From the NCBI RefSeq assembly GCF_001650635.1, contig NZ_LWQU01000130.1, positions 124,001 through 188,000 of the forward strand: 64,000 bases of DNA, read 5' to 3'. The translations under genes were made by a program, and so were the position numbers. The notes under the pieces were generated by a model. It searched no databases. It saw only the letters and a list, made by a program, of their open reading frames with translations, and was not told the origin of the DNA. Positions 43,751 to 53,157 of the stretch are shown here, one piece after another. Positions within the stretch are counted from its first letter, which is position 1; every line of letters starts with the position of its first letter. This stretch comes from Magnetospirillum moscoviense (GTDB lineage: Bacteria; Pseudomonadota; Alphaproteobacteria; Rhodospirillales; Magnetospirillaceae).

Positions 43751-44962
43751 ATGAACCATTTATTGCTACTTTGCCAGCGGATACCTTACCCCCCCAACAA
43801 GGGGGATAAGCTCCGGTCGTTCTCGATCCTGAAGCACCTGTCCAAATCGTGGCGGGTCCATCTGGGCTGTTTCATCGATGCCCCCGAGGACTGGGACTAT
43901 GTCGATGATCTGCGCCCCTATTGCCTGGACATCTGCTGCATCGGCCTGAACCGGCGCAGCGCCAAGCTGCGCAGTCTGTCGGGGCTGTTCAACGGCACCT
44001 CGATGAGCGAGCCCTACTTCCGCAGCCGGCGTTTGCAGGCATGGGTCGATAGCGTCTTGCTCAACCTTCGCCCGCCCGCCGCCTTTCTGTATTCCTCGGT
44101 CATGGGGCAATATCTGCGCCCCGACGCGCCCTATCGCCCCGAGCGGGTGGTGATGGATTTCGTCGATGTCGATTCCGACAAATGGCGCCAGTATGCGGAC
44201 ATGCGCCCATGGCCGCTCAGTTGGGTGTTCGAGCGGGAAAGCCGCTATCTTCTGGCCTACGACGCCCAAATCGCCGCTGCAGTCGATGCTTGCGTCTTCG
44301 TCTCGTCCGCCGAGGCGGCGTTGTTTCGCGATCTGGTTCCGGCAGCCTCTGCCAAGACCGTCACAATTTCCAACGGTGTCGATACCGACTTCTTCGCCCC
44401 CGACGCCGCACGGCCAAATCCGTTCCCCCCGGGAACGCGCCCCGTGGTGTTCACCGGGGCAATGGATTACTGGCCGAACGAGGACGCCGTCACCTGGTTC
44501 GCCGAAAGCATGCTCCCGACCATTCGCCGCTCGGTGCCGGACGCGGCGTTCTTCATCGTCGGCAGCAATCCGACCGCCCGGGTCAATCGCCTGAGGGCCC
44601 TGCCCGGCGTCACCGTCACCGGCCGCGTGGCGGACATCCGCCCCTATCTGGCCCATGCGGCGGTCTGCGTCGCCCCGATGCGGGTGGCGCGCGGCATTCA
44701 GAACAAGGTGCTGGAAGGCATGGCAATGGCCAAGGTGGTGATCACCACCGGACCCGGCTACGAGGGCATCGACGCCGTAGCCGGGCGCGATCTGTTGCTT
44801 GCCGACAATACCGCCACCTTCATCTCGGCGACGGTGAAGGCCCTGAACGACCCGGCCGGGTCCTCGATCGGCGAGGCGGCCAGGCGCCGCATCCTCGGCT
44901 CCTATGACTGGGACGACAAACTGGCGGCGCTGGAACGCCTGCTCGTTCCGGTCAAAGGATGA
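43751..44962 (+). CDS. XrtA-system family 4 glycosyltransferase (Stp1-like)
   Basis: 403 residues. The N-terminus LLLLCQRIPYPPNKGDKLRSF is the hallmark of the TIGR03087/Stp1 group of PEP-CTERM-locus glycosyltransferases. The C-terminal half has ISNGVDTDFFAPD, VFTGAMDYWPNEDAV, and PMRVARGIQNKVLEGMAMAKVV. ATG 43751 begins the conserved N-terminus, so the extension to 43697 is rejected. Divergent from xrtA. Confidence 0.9.
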   Translation: MNHLLLLCQRIPYPPNKGDKLRSFSILKHLSKSWRVHLGCFIDAPEDWDYVDDLRPYCLDICCIGLNRRSAKLRSLSGLFNGTSMSEPYFRSRRLQAWVDSVLLNLRPPAAFLYSSVMGQYLRPDAPYRPERVVMDFVDVDSDKWRQYADMRPWPLSWVFERESRYLLAYDAQIAAAVDACVFVSSAEAALFRDLVPAASAKTVTISNGVDTDFFAPDAARPNPFPPGTRPVVFTGAMDYWPNEDAVTWFAESMLPTIRRSVPDAAFFIVGSNPTARVNRLRALPGVTVTGRVADIRPYLAHAAVCVAPMRVARGIQNKVLEGMAMAKVVITTGPGYEGIDAVAGRDLLLADNTATFISATVKALNDPAGSSIGEAARRRILGSYDWDDKLAALERLLVPVKG

Positions 44963-44980
44963 GGTGCGGCAACCGGCGCA

Positions 44981-45027
44981 TGAGTAGTTTCCGACCCTGG
45001 CCGCCATCAAGGGCGGGCGCTTATCGT
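44981..45027 (+). promoter_or_regulatory. Predicted activator-dependent promoter for the EPS export operon
   Basis: TGAGTAGTTTCCGA (44981-44994) is followed after 27 nt by TATCGT (45022-45027), with a leader of about 50 nt to ATG 45083. No -35 hexamer is visible. Confidence 0.5.
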
Positions 45028-45082
45028 CGCTGCCTGCGGGCCGCCGGGCTGATTTCTTGTTCGCACCAAAGGGGGCCACACC

Positions 45083-45706
45083 ATGATCGCGCGCAACATC
45101 TTCGCCGCGGCAAGCGTCTTGATCGCCACCGCGTTGCTGGCCGCCTGCTCGGTTCCGGGTCCCGACGCCCCAGCCACGATCTCGCCGGGATCGGCCGTCA
45201 CCAGGGACTACACCATCGGCCCCGGCGATCAGCTGCAGGTCTTCGTGTGGCGCAGTCCCGAATTGTCCACAATGGTCCGGGTCCGCCCGGACGGACGCAT
45301 CTCGGTCCCGCTGATCGACGATCTGGCGGTCGAAGGCAAGACACCCTCGGCAGTGGGGCGCGAGATCGAGCAGAAGCTGTCGGAATTCGTCAAGGGGACG
45401 GTGGTCACGGTGATGATGACCGATTTCGTCGGACCGCTGGACCGCCAGATCCGCGTCATCGGCGAAGCATCCAAACCGCAATCGATCAGCTATCGCAACG
45501 GCATCACCGTGCTGGACGTCATCATCTTGTCCGGTGGCCTGACCCAGTATGCCGCCGGCAACCGGGCGTCGATCGTGCGAGCCGTCGATGGTCGAAGAAT
45601 GATTTACCGGGTCCGCCTGGACGATCTGCTGAACGACGGCGACATCTCGGCCAATGTGCCGGTCGCGCCGGGCGACATCCTGATCATCCCGCAAAGCTAC
45701 TTCTGA
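45083..45706 (+). CDS. XrtA-system EPS export lipoprotein (Wza-like)
   Basis: 207 residues. Lipoprotein signal with lipobox LLAAC (Cys22), then a polysaccharide export domain (DYTIGPGDQLQVFVWRSPEL, RVRPDGRISVPL) and one SLBB-type repeat (IRVIGEASKPQSISYRNG). It should form the outer-membrane EPS channel with the beta-barrel encoded downstream. GGGGG precedes ATG 45083. First gene of the export operon. Confidence 0.92.
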   Translation: MIARNIFAAASVLIATALLAACSVPGPDAPATISPGSAVTRDYTIGPGDQLQVFVWRSPELSTMVRVRPDGRISVPLIDDLAVEGKTPSAVGREIEQKLSEFVKGTVVTVMMTDFVGPLDRQIRVIGEASKPQSISYRNGITVLDVIILSGGLTQYAAGNRASIVRAVDGRRMIYRVRLDDLLNDGDISANVPVAPGDILIIPQSYF

Positions 45707-45764
45707 GTGGACAGGACCCCGTGATCGACGCCGAACCGCTGTCGGACGGAACAAGAGGCGCCCC

Positions 45765-47396
45765 ATGAACACCATCATTCCAGCGGCATTCTGGACCGAA
45801 CTCCGGGCCTATTGGCGTCAGCGGCGGATTATCCTGGCCATCGGCTGGATCGTGTCGGTCGGCGGCTGGCTGGTGATCATCGTGCTGCCCGACCGCTACG
45901 ACGCCATGACCCGCATCTATGTCGATACCGAGAACCTGCTGACGCCGCTGCTGCGCAACATCACCGTGCAGGCCGACGTGATCAAGCAGATCGAGGTCTT
46001 GCAGCGGACCTTGCTCAATCGCAAGAACATGGCCTCGGTGGCCCATTCCGCCGACCTTGATCTCGACCTGGAATCCGAGCAGGACAAGGAACGCCTTTAT
46101 ACCAAGCTTTCCAGGCAGATCGTCGTCAAGACCGAGGGCAACAACCTGTTCTCGGTCACCTATTCCAATTCCGATCCGCAGATGGCCAAGAAGATCGTCG
46201 AGGCCCTGCTGAACATCTTCGTCGAGACCAACCTGGGCCAGAACCGTTCGAGCATGGGCAACGCCCGCAATTTCATCGAGAACGAAATCGCCAATTACGA
46301 ACGCAAACTGAAGCAGGCCGACAGCCGCCTGGCCGAGTTCAGGTCCCGCCATGTCGGCGTCCTGGCCGGCGAGGGCAACGTCAGCTTTTCGACCCGCATC
46401 GACGCCGCCCAGCGCGAGCTGACCATCGCCAAGGCGAAGGTCGAAGACATGATCGCGCTACGCGCCCTGCTGAACGCCAATCTCGCCACCATCTCGCCCT
46501 ATCACGATGTGGATTCGCCGGGGTCGGTGATCATCTCGGGCGGGACGGCGACCCAGATGTCGGCCCGGGGCCGCGTCCAGCTACTGGAAACCGAGATGAA
46601 CCAGTTGCAGGCCCGCTATACCGAACTGCACCCCGATGTCGTCGCCACCCGGCGCTCGCTGGAGCATGCGCGCCAGCAGGCCGAGCGCGAGGCCCTGCAG
46701 CCCAGCGACGAAAAAGGCGCGCGCGGCGGCGGACGGGGGCGTGCCTCCAATCCGCTTTACGAACAGGTCAAGCTGCGGCTGATCCAGGCGGAAGCGGATC
46801 TGGGCCAGGCGCAAAGCCGCGCCAGAATCGCCAGCGACGAGGCCAGCCGCCTGCAGACCCTGGCCGAGGGCGCCCCGGCCATCGAGGCAGAGGCGGCGGA
46901 CCTGAACCGCGAATACGGCGTGATCAAGGCCAAGTACGAGGAATTGCTGGGCCGGCGCGAATCGGCCCGTCTGAGCGAGGCCGCGGAAACCAGGGGCGAC
47001 AAGATCCAGTTCCGCATCATCGAGGCCCCACAGGTTCCCACCAGCCCGGCATTCCCCAACCGGCCGCTGCTGGTGACGGCGGTGCTGGTCATGGCCCTGG
47101 CCGCCGGCGGTGGCGTGGTCTTTCTCCGCCAAGCCATCGACGACACCATTGGATCGACGGCAATCCTGGCGGCGAGATTCAATCTTCGGGTCTACGGCAC
47201 CATGCCCCTTGTCGACAATGTGGTCGGACGGGCGCGGCGGCGGATCGAAGTCCGCAACTTCACCTTCGCCGCCGGCGGCCTGTTCGCGGTCTATATCGTG
47301 ATCCTGGCGACAGCCTTCGCCCAACAGGCATTTCCCTCGCTGCTTCGCCTGGACGTGCCCGCCATCCTGCAAAGGGTACTGAACCATGTCGGTTGA
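45765..47396 (+). CDS. XrtA-system polysaccharide chain-length protein (Wzz-like)
   Basis: 543 residues: N-terminal Wzz helix (about 20-42), a large periplasmic part with long coiled coils (about 170-220 and 260-400), and a C-terminal helix near 490 before a short cytoplasmic tail. YDAMTRIYVDTENLLTPLL at 45-65 and FRIIEAPQVPTSPAFPNRP near 425 are typical. It controls EPS polymer length with the kinase encoded next, which overlaps it by 11 bp. Confidence 0.92.
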   Translation: MNTIIPAAFWTELRAYWRQRRIILAIGWIVSVGGWLVIIVLPDRYDAMTRIYVDTENLLTPLLRNITVQADVIKQIEVLQRTLLNRKNMASVAHSADLDLDLESEQDKERLYTKLSRQIVVKTEGNNLFSVTYSNSDPQMAKKIVEALLNIFVETNLGQNRSSMGNARNFIENEIANYERKLKQADSRLAEFRSRHVGVLAGEGNVSFSTRIDAAQRELTIAKAKVEDMIALRALLNANLATISPYHDVDSPGSVIISGGTATQMSARGRVQLLETEMNQLQARYTELHPDVVATRRSLEHARQQAEREALQPSDEKGARGGGRGRASNPLYEQVKLRLIQAEADLGQAQSRARIASDEASRLQTLAEGAPAIEAEAADLNREYGVIKAKYEELLGRRESARLSEAAETRGDKIQFRIIEAPQVPTSPAFPNRPLLVTAVLVMALAAGGGVVFLRQAIDDTIGSTAILAARFNLRVYGTMPLVDNVVGRARRRIEVRNFTFAAGGLFAVYIVILATAFAQQAFPSLLRLDVPAILQRVLNHVG

Positions 47397-48273
47397 TCGC
47401 CCCGACGGCGGCTCGCTTGCCGAACGCGTCGCCAGCCGTCTGGGCGGCGGCCACACGATGCCGATGCCGCCGCCCAGGATCATCGAAGCCGCCGTGCCCA
47501 TCGCGGCGCCGGAAGTCGATGAGACGATCGTCCCGGTCAATCCGGGCGGCGCCTTCCTCGACATCAATTTCGCCAGATTGCAGGCCGCCGGCTTCATCAC
47601 CCCCGACACCGGGCGAACCGCCAGCACCGAGGCCATCCGCGCCATCAAGCGCCAGCTGCTGAAGACCGCCTTTCCCAACGGGCGCAAGGGCGTTTCCGGT
47701 GGCAGCCACCATGACAACGTCATCATGGTCACCAGCTCCATGCCCGGCGAGGGCAAGACCTTCCTGGCCCTGAACCTGGCCATGAGCTTCTGCGCCGAAC
47801 ACGATCTGTACGTCTTGTTGATCGATGGTGACGGTCATCGCCGTTTCCTGGGCGACTTGCTGGGTGCCCGCGAAGGATGCGGGCTGGTCGATATCCTGGT
47901 GGACAAGACTTTGCAGGTCGGCGACCTGATCCAACGGACCAGCGTGCCGAACCTGTCGTTCGTCTCGGGCGGCAGGTCGCACCCGCACTCGGCGGAATTG
48001 CTGGCCAGCAAGCAATTCGGCCTGTTGATGCAGGAACTGGCGGCCCGCTACCCCGACCGCATCATCATCATCGACACCCCGCCGATCCTGGCCAGTACCG
48101 AAGCTGTCGTGCTGTCCGGCTATGTCGGCCAGACGCTGGTCATCGTCGAAAACGACCGCACCACGGTCAGACAGCTTCGACGAACCCTCGACATGCTGGA
48201 AGGAGCAAGAAATCTTGGCTGCATACTCAATCTGGTGCCGGAAGAAGAAAATTTTTCTGGTTACGGATATTAA
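47386..48273 (+). CDS. XrtA-system tyrosine autokinase (BY-kinase)
   Basis: 295 residues, soluble. Walker A SSMPGEGKT is at 117-125 and Walker B IIIIDTPPIL near 225-235; the C-terminus FSGYGY carries two tyrosines as autophosphorylation sites. The second Walker motif, normally a variant of LLIDADLRRP, reads LLIDGDGHRR (144-153), an unusual change at the conserved Asp-Ala-Asp. Partner of the chain-length protein, whose 3' end it overlaps. Confidence 0.9.
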   Translation: MSVDRPDGGSLAERVASRLGGGHTMPMPPPRIIEAAVPIAAPEVDETIVPVNPGGAFLDINFARLQAAGFITPDTGRTASTEAIRAIKRQLLKTAFPNGRKGVSGGSHHDNVIMVTSSMPGEGKTFLALNLAMSFCAEHDLYVLLIDGDGHRRFLGDLLGAREGCGLVDILVDKTLQVGDLIQRTSVPNLSFVSGGRSHPHSAELLASKQFGLLMQELAARYPDRIIIIDTPPILASTEAVVLSGYVGQTLVIVENDRTTVRQLRRTLDMLEGARNLGCILNLVPEEENFSGYGY

Positions 48274-48338
48274 AACTTTGACGGGTACGGTCGTTAATCC
48301 GACTCTTGTGTCGGATATTGCCAACCCGGGAGGCAGAA

Positions 48339-50039
48339 TTGCGCATTAAGACGGCCGTATCGATCTCCGGCATCCTTTTGTTGGCTGCGCAGCCGACTTT
48401 GGCCCAGCAGGCCGACACGCCCCAACGCCCGACGTCCCAATTGGCGCCGCAATCGCTGCTGAATGCCGGGGCCGGAGGATATGGGGCGGCGCCGCTATTT
48501 GCCCCCTTCCCCACCGCGGGCGCCTTGCTGCCGCCGTCATTCCAGGTTCCCGACCTGAAGCCGCAAGCCGACGCGCCCCGCCCGGTGGCCGTCACCGTCA
48601 GTGCGGCCGGCCGCGAGAAATTCACCAACAACGTCTACAGGACCGCCGGCCCGACAAAGTCGGACTTCGTCACCACCGCCAATGGCACGGTCGCCGCCGA
48701 TGTCGATAGCCGTCTGATCAAGGGCGGGCTGAAGTACGGCCTGGGCTACGACAAATACGCCACCTATTCCGAGATGGACGGCTTCCGCCACAACGGCATC
48801 GGGCTGTTCGACGCCGAACTGATCGATCAGCGGCTGTTCCTGGCCGCCAGGGCCAGCGTCAGCGAGCAAAGCGTCAGCCAACGGGAACATACCGGCCAGA
48901 CCGGGCAGTCCACCGGCGCCGGCAGCACCTCGGCCGGCAACACCGTCCGCGTCTACACCCAAAGCATCGCGCCACGCTTCCAACAGCGCTTCGGCGATGT
49001 CGCGCTGGGGCAGATTTCCTACCACCATGACGAAACCCGTTACGAGGACGTCTCGAAGGCGCAATCCGCTTCGACCAGTTCGACGGCGGCGGTCAAGGCG
49101 GCCGATCTCGACAAAAGCGTGACCGACGGCGGCCGTCTTGAGGTCCGCAGCGGAGAATCATTCTCGCGGCTGCTGTGGGATTACACCGGCGACGTCGATC
49201 ACGAGGAAACCAAAGGCCGGACCTACGACCAGGTCAGCAACACCCTGGGCGCCGAATACCGCCTATCCGGCGATTTCAGCCTGCTTGCCGCCGTCGGCAA
49301 CGATTATATCCACAGCAATTCGGTCGATCTGGACAAGTATGGCGGTGTTTTCTATACCGGCGGCGTCCATTGGACGCCATCGCCCGCCACCGATCTGCGA
49401 TTCGGCCTTGGCCATCGCTACGACCGCCCCAACTGGATCATCCTGGGCGCCCACTGGCTGGGTCCACGCACGGTCTTGCGCGTGTCGTCGGATTCCGGCA
49501 TCACCACCGACGCGCTGTCCTTCGAGAAGGCCCTGAACGCGGTCCGCCGCGACGAGACCGGTAATTTCGTCAATCCCTTCTCGGGCTTCGAGGCCGACCC
49601 CGCCACATCGCCGTTCACCCGCTCCAATGCGATCTATTGGCAACGCAACACCGACTTCGTGCTGCGCCACGACGAAGTGCGCGACAGCTTCGCCCTGTCG
49701 GTCCGCCTGGCGGAACAGCGCATCCTGGGCGGCTATAGCGGATCGAGCACGACGACATTGGCCAGCGGATCGGCCACGTCCAAGGGGGCCAGCCTGTCGT
49801 GGCGGCACCACCTCACCCCCGCCATCAGCAGCATGGCGATGATTTCGCAGTCCGACACGATCGTCAGCGACACCACACCCGGCCGGACCACCCAAAGAAA
49901 GGGCAGCGCGGAACTCAGCTACTCCATGAACCCGACATTGTTGGGGTCCCTGGGATACAGCGTGGCGACCACGTCGCCGACACCGGCCGGGAGCATCCGC
50001 GAGGATGTCATTGCGGTCGGAATCAAGAAAACCTTCTAG
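48339..50039 (+). CDS. XrtA-system outer-membrane beta-barrel protein
   Basis: 566 residues. Signal peptide (KTAVSISGILLLAAQPTLA), a Pro/Gln-rich linker, then alternating aromatic/polar strands to the end (for example KYGLGYDKYATYSEM, LRFGLGHRYDRPNWIILG), ending ...IKKTF, a typical barrel C-terminus with terminal Phe. It fits the PEP-CTERM-locus hypothetical/porin family. The start is TTG 48339, because GGGAGG lies 5 nt upstream; the in-frame upstream ATG 48306 has none. Confidence 0.85.
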   Translation: MRIKTAVSISGILLLAAQPTLAQQADTPQRPTSQLAPQSLLNAGAGGYGAAPLFAPFPTAGALLPPSFQVPDLKPQADAPRPVAVTVSAAGREKFTNNVYRTAGPTKSDFVTTANGTVAADVDSRLIKGGLKYGLGYDKYATYSEMDGFRHNGIGLFDAELIDQRLFLAARASVSEQSVSQREHTGQTGQSTGAGSTSAGNTVRVYTQSIAPRFQQRFGDVALGQISYHHDETRYEDVSKAQSASTSSTAAVKAADLDKSVTDGGRLEVRSGESFSRLLWDYTGDVDHEETKGRTYDQVSNTLGAEYRLSGDFSLLAAVGNDYIHSNSVDLDKYGGVFYTGGVHWTPSPATDLRFGLGHRYDRPNWIILGAHWLGPRTVLRVSSDSGITTDALSFEKALNAVRRDETGNFVNPFSGFEADPATSPFTRSNAIYWQRNTDFVLRHDEVRDSFALSVRLAEQRILGGYSGSSTTTLASGSATSKGASLSWRHHLTPAISSMAMISQSDTIVSDTTPGRTTQRKGSAELSYSMNPTLLGSLGYSVATTSPTPAGSIREDVIAVGIKKTF

Positions 50040-50046
50040 CGAGTCG

Positions 50047-51045
50047 ATGTACACGAAATATTACGGCCTGACGGATCTCCCTTTCCAGCTCACCCCCGAC
50101 CCTCGCTTCTTCTTCGAGAGCACGGTCCACCGCAAAGCCATGTCGCATCTGCTGTTCGGACTGGAACAGAGCGAGGGCTTCATCGTCATCACCGGCGACG
50201 TCGGCGCCGGCAAGACCACCATCCTCAGTCATCTGCTGGCCACCCTGGATTCCTTGGCCTACGTCACCGCCAAGATCGTCAGCTCGCACCTGGCCGGCGA
50301 CGACATGCTGCGCGCCGTCGCCGCCGCCTTCGACCTGCCCTTCGCCAATATCGACAAGGCGACGCTGCTGTGCCGGATCGAGGACTTCCTGATCGGCAAT
50401 CATCAAGAGGGCAAGCGGACCCTGCTTCTGGTCGATGAAGCCCAGAACGTGCCGCCCCAGGCGCTGGAGGAGTTGCGGATGCTCTCCAATTTCCAGGTCG
50501 GCGCCAAGGTGCCGCTGCAAAGCTTCCTACTGGCGCAGCCGCAATTCCGGCGCACCCTGGCCAGCCCGAATCTCGAGCAGTTCCGCCAACGCATCATCGC
50601 CTCGTTCCACCTGGGTCCGATGGGGGCGGCCGAAACCAGCGAGTATGTCCGCCACCGCCTGTCCGTGGTCGGCTGGAATGACAACCCGCACTTCACCGAA
50701 GAGGCGCTGGCCGACATCTTTCTTCACACCGGCGGCGTTCCCCGCAAGATCAACACCCTGTGCTCGCGAATCATGCTGTTCGGCTTCCTCGATGAACTGC
50801 ATACCGTGGATCGGGAGGTGGTCAAAAGCGTCATCGACGACCTGTCGCATGAAACCAGCCAGGTCCTGGACCGCTCGGGCGATCGAACCGAGGGGGTGAT
50901 GCTTTCGAGCGATTCCACGCCGCTTCACCAGCGCCTCGCCAGCATCGAACGAACCGTCGAACGTCACGGCCGCGCCCTGAAATACTTTTCCTACGCCATC
51001 GAACGAGGGCTGCACGAAGAATCCGGCGACACCGATCCCGAATAA
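50047..51045 (+). CDS. XrtA-associated ATPase (ExeA/GspA-like)
   Basis: 332 residues. AAA-type ATPase beginning MYTKYYGLTDLPFQLTPDPRFFF, with Walker A GDVGAGKTT (about 57-65) and Walker B LLLVDEAQNVPP, then a C-terminal four-helix region. Resembles ExeA-like ATPases and the PEP-CTERM/XrtA ATPase family. ATG 50047 starts at the family N-terminus; the extension to 50005 overlaps the barrel gene. Exact role in EPS export not known. Confidence 0.9.
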   Translation: MYTKYYGLTDLPFQLTPDPRFFFESTVHRKAMSHLLFGLEQSEGFIVITGDVGAGKTTILSHLLATLDSLAYVTAKIVSSHLAGDDMLRAVAAAFDLPFANIDKATLLCRIEDFLIGNHQEGKRTLLLVDEAQNVPPQALEELRMLSNFQVGAKVPLQSFLLAQPQFRRTLASPNLEQFRQRIIASFHLGPMGAAETSEYVRHRLSVVGWNDNPHFTEEALADIFLHTGGVPRKINTLCSRIMLFGFLDELHTVDREVVKSVIDDLSHETSQVLDRSGDRTEGVMLSSDSTPLHQRLASIERTVERHGRALKYFSYAIERGLHEESGDTDPE

Positions 51046-51054
51046 GGAACCGAC

Positions 51055-51951
51055 ATGCCCGGCACCAATCCAACCTATCGAACCAAATGTTTCGAGCCCC
51101 TGCGTCAGGGTGGCCGGCTGGTCAATGCCATGTCGGTGGATGTCGAGGACTATTTCCAGGTTCAGGCCTTGGCCGGGGCCATCGACCGCAAGGATTGGGA
51201 CCGCCAGCCACGGCGGGTGGAAGACAACACCAACCGCATCCTTGAACTGTTCGCCCGCCACGCGGTCAAGGCCACCTTCTTCACCCTGGGCTGGATCGCC
51301 GAGCGCCATCCGACCCTGGTGCGGCGAATCGTCGCCGAAGGACACGAACTGGCCAGCCACGGCAGCGAGCACCGCCGCGCCGATCATCAGGACGCCGACA
51401 GCTTCCGCCAGGATATCCGCCGCTCCAAGGCCCTGCTGGAGGACCTGTCGGGCGTCCAGGTGTGCGGTTATCGCGCCCCCACCTTCTCGATCAGCGACCG
51501 CAATCTGTGGGCTTTCGCGATCCTTGCCGACGAAGGCTATACCTATTCGTCCAGCGTCTATCCGGTCCAGCGGGACAATTACGGAATGCCCGGCGCGCCG
51601 CGCTTCGCCTTCTTCCCCCTGGTCGGCATGGCATTCGAGGAATACCCCATCACCACCGTCCGGCTTGGCCAACGCAACCTGCCGGGCGGTGGCGGGGGAT
51701 TCTTCAGGCTGCTGCCCTATACCCTTAGCCGGGCGGCGATTTCCACCGTCAATACCGGCGACGACAAGCCGGCCATTTTCTATCTGCATCCCTGGGAAAT
51801 CGACCCGGGTCAACCGCGGGTCAAGCCGCTCGGCTTCAAGTCCCGGCTTCGCCACTACCTCAATCTCGGCAAGACAGCAGGGCGCCTGGATCGGCTGTTG
51901 TCCGATTTCGCCTGGGATCGCATGGACCGGGTCTTTCGCCCGGGGACATAA
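51055..51951 (+). CDS. XrtA-system polysaccharide deacetylase
   Basis: 298 residues, NodB fold: NAMSVDVEDYFQVQ (residues 24-37, catalytic Asp), ELASHGSEHRR (metal His), GYRAPTFSI and FYLHPWEID near the end (catalytic His). No signal peptide is seen. This is the deacetylase usually encoded beside the XrtA export genes. ATG 51055 is 9 bp after the ATPase stop. Confidence 0.92.
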   Translation: MPGTNPTYRTKCFEPLRQGGRLVNAMSVDVEDYFQVQALAGAIDRKDWDRQPRRVEDNTNRILELFARHAVKATFFTLGWIAERHPTLVRRIVAEGHELASHGSEHRRADHQDADSFRQDIRRSKALLEDLSGVQVCGYRAPTFSISDRNLWAFAILADEGYTYSSSVYPVQRDNYGMPGAPRFAFFPLVGMAFEEYPITTVRLGQRNLPGGGGGFFRLLPYTLSRAAISTVNTGDDKPAIFYLHPWEIDPGQPRVKPLGFKSRLRHYLNLGKTAGRLDRLLSDFAWDRMDRVFRPGT

Positions 51952-51970
51952 CCACAGGGAAACCACCGAC

Positions 51971-53014
51971 ATGGCCGTCACCATCAAGGTACTGGATGAT
52001 CAACAGTGGCTGGCCTGGGACCGCTTCGTCCTGGCCGAATGCCCGGATGCGACCTTCTTTCATCGCTATGGTTGGAAAAACGTCATCGAATCCGTCTATG
52101 GGCAGAAAGGGCACTATCTTTATGCCGAACGCGACGGAAGGATCGTCGGAATCCTGCCCTTGGTTCACGTCAAGAGCCGACTGTTCGGCAACCGCCTGAT
52201 CTCGACCGCCTTCACCATCGGCGGCGGGGTGGCGGCGCTGGATGACGAGGCCCATGCGGCGCTCGATGCCGAAGCGGTCCGGCTGATGGAATCCCTGGGG
52301 GCCGACAGCCTGGAGCTGCGCCGACCGCCCCGCCCGCACCAAGGCGACGGCTGGCGCGCCCAGACCGAAATCTACGCCAATTTCTCGCGCCCCATCGCCG
52401 CCACCGACGAAGAATGCCTGAAGCAGATACCGCGCAAACAGCGGGCCGTGGTGCGCAAGGCCATCGACGCGCGGTTGCTGGTCGAGGAACACGAGACCGA
52501 ACCCAGCCGGTTCTTCCCGCTCTACGCCTTCAGCATGCGCAACATGGGGACGCCGGTGTTCGGCCGGAGCTTCTTCACCGCCCTGATGAAGGAATTCGCC
52601 GGCAGCTGCGATTGCCTGACCGTAACCTATCAGGGAATGGCCATTTCCAGCGTCCTGAACTTCTATTTCCGCGGCTCGGTCATGCCTTATTACACCGGCT
52701 GCCTGCCCATGGCCCGCGATCTGGGCGCCAACGATTTCATGTATTGGCGCCTGATGCGCCATGCCCATGACCATGGCTTCACCATATTCGATTTCGGTCG
52801 GTCGAAAGTGGGCTCCGGACCGTTCAGCTTCAAGAAGAATTGGGGGTTCGAGCCGGATCCCATCCGCCACGAATTCAAGGTCAGGGGCGGCGGCGAGCCG
52901 GCCGAGATCAACCCGCTCAATCCCAAATACCGATTGTTCATCGCCGCATGGAAACGCTTGCCGCTTCCGGTCGCCAACCGCCTGGGGCCGCATGTGGTGC
53001 GCCATATAGGTTAG
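51971..53014 (+). CDS. XrtA-system FemAB-like protein
   Basis: 347 residues, two GNAT-like halves as in FemAB/LPXTG-type transferases. Conserved pieces include PDATFFHRYGWKNVIESVYGQ, NRLISTAFTIGGG and the late FDFGRSKVGSGPFSFKKNWGF. It may add an amino acid or acyl group to a sugar-linked acceptor. ATG 51971 is 19 bp after the deacetylase stop. Last gene of the export operon, which ends at a row of hairpins. Confidence 0.9.
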   Translation: MAVTIKVLDDQQWLAWDRFVLAECPDATFFHRYGWKNVIESVYGQKGHYLYAERDGRIVGILPLVHVKSRLFGNRLISTAFTIGGGVAALDDEAHAALDAEAVRLMESLGADSLELRRPPRPHQGDGWRAQTEIYANFSRPIAATDEECLKQIPRKQRAVVRKAIDARLLVEEHETEPSRFFPLYAFSMRNMGTPVFGRSFFTALMKEFAGSCDCLTVTYQGMAISSVLNFYFRGSVMPYYTGCLPMARDLGANDFMYWRLMRHAHDHGFTIFDFGRSKVGSGPFSFKKNWGFEPDPIRHEFKVRGGGEPAEINPLNPKYRLFIAAWKRLPLPVANRLGPHVVRHIG

Positions 53015-53018
53015 GGCG

Positions 53019-53042
53019 GCGCGCCTTTAATCAGAGGCGCGC
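53019..53042 (+). terminator. Hairpin 1 after the export operon
   Basis: GCGCGCCT and AGGCGCGC with an 8-nt loop, 5 bp after the femAB-like stop. Probable terminator of the export operon. Confidence 0.55.
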
Positions 53043-53049
53043 TGCTCCA

Positions 53050-53089
53050 GCGCCCATTGAGGGCGCGGCCAAGCAAACCGGAGGTTTGC
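53050..53089 (+). repeat. Two short perfect hairpins
   Basis: GCGCCC-attga-GGGCGC (53050-53066) and GCAAACC-gga-GGTTTGC (53073-53089), both perfect, with 6 nt between them. Together with the flanking hairpins they form a structured RNA-like block. Confidence 0.5.
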
Positions 53090-53113
53090 GCCCGGCGAGG
53101 GACAACCAAAAAC

Positions 53114-53153
53114 TTAGACCATCGTGCCTCATATCTGAGGCTCGATGGTCTAA
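53114..53153. repeat. 40-bp imperfect palindrome
   Basis: TTAGACCATCG pairs with CGATGGTCTAA, and inside it GCCTCA with TGAGGC, leaving single T-T mismatches and a 4-nt loop. It looks like a REP-type palindrome or a terminator; it ends 5 bp before the algC promoter element. Confidence 0.55.
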
Positions 53154-53157
53154 CGCC

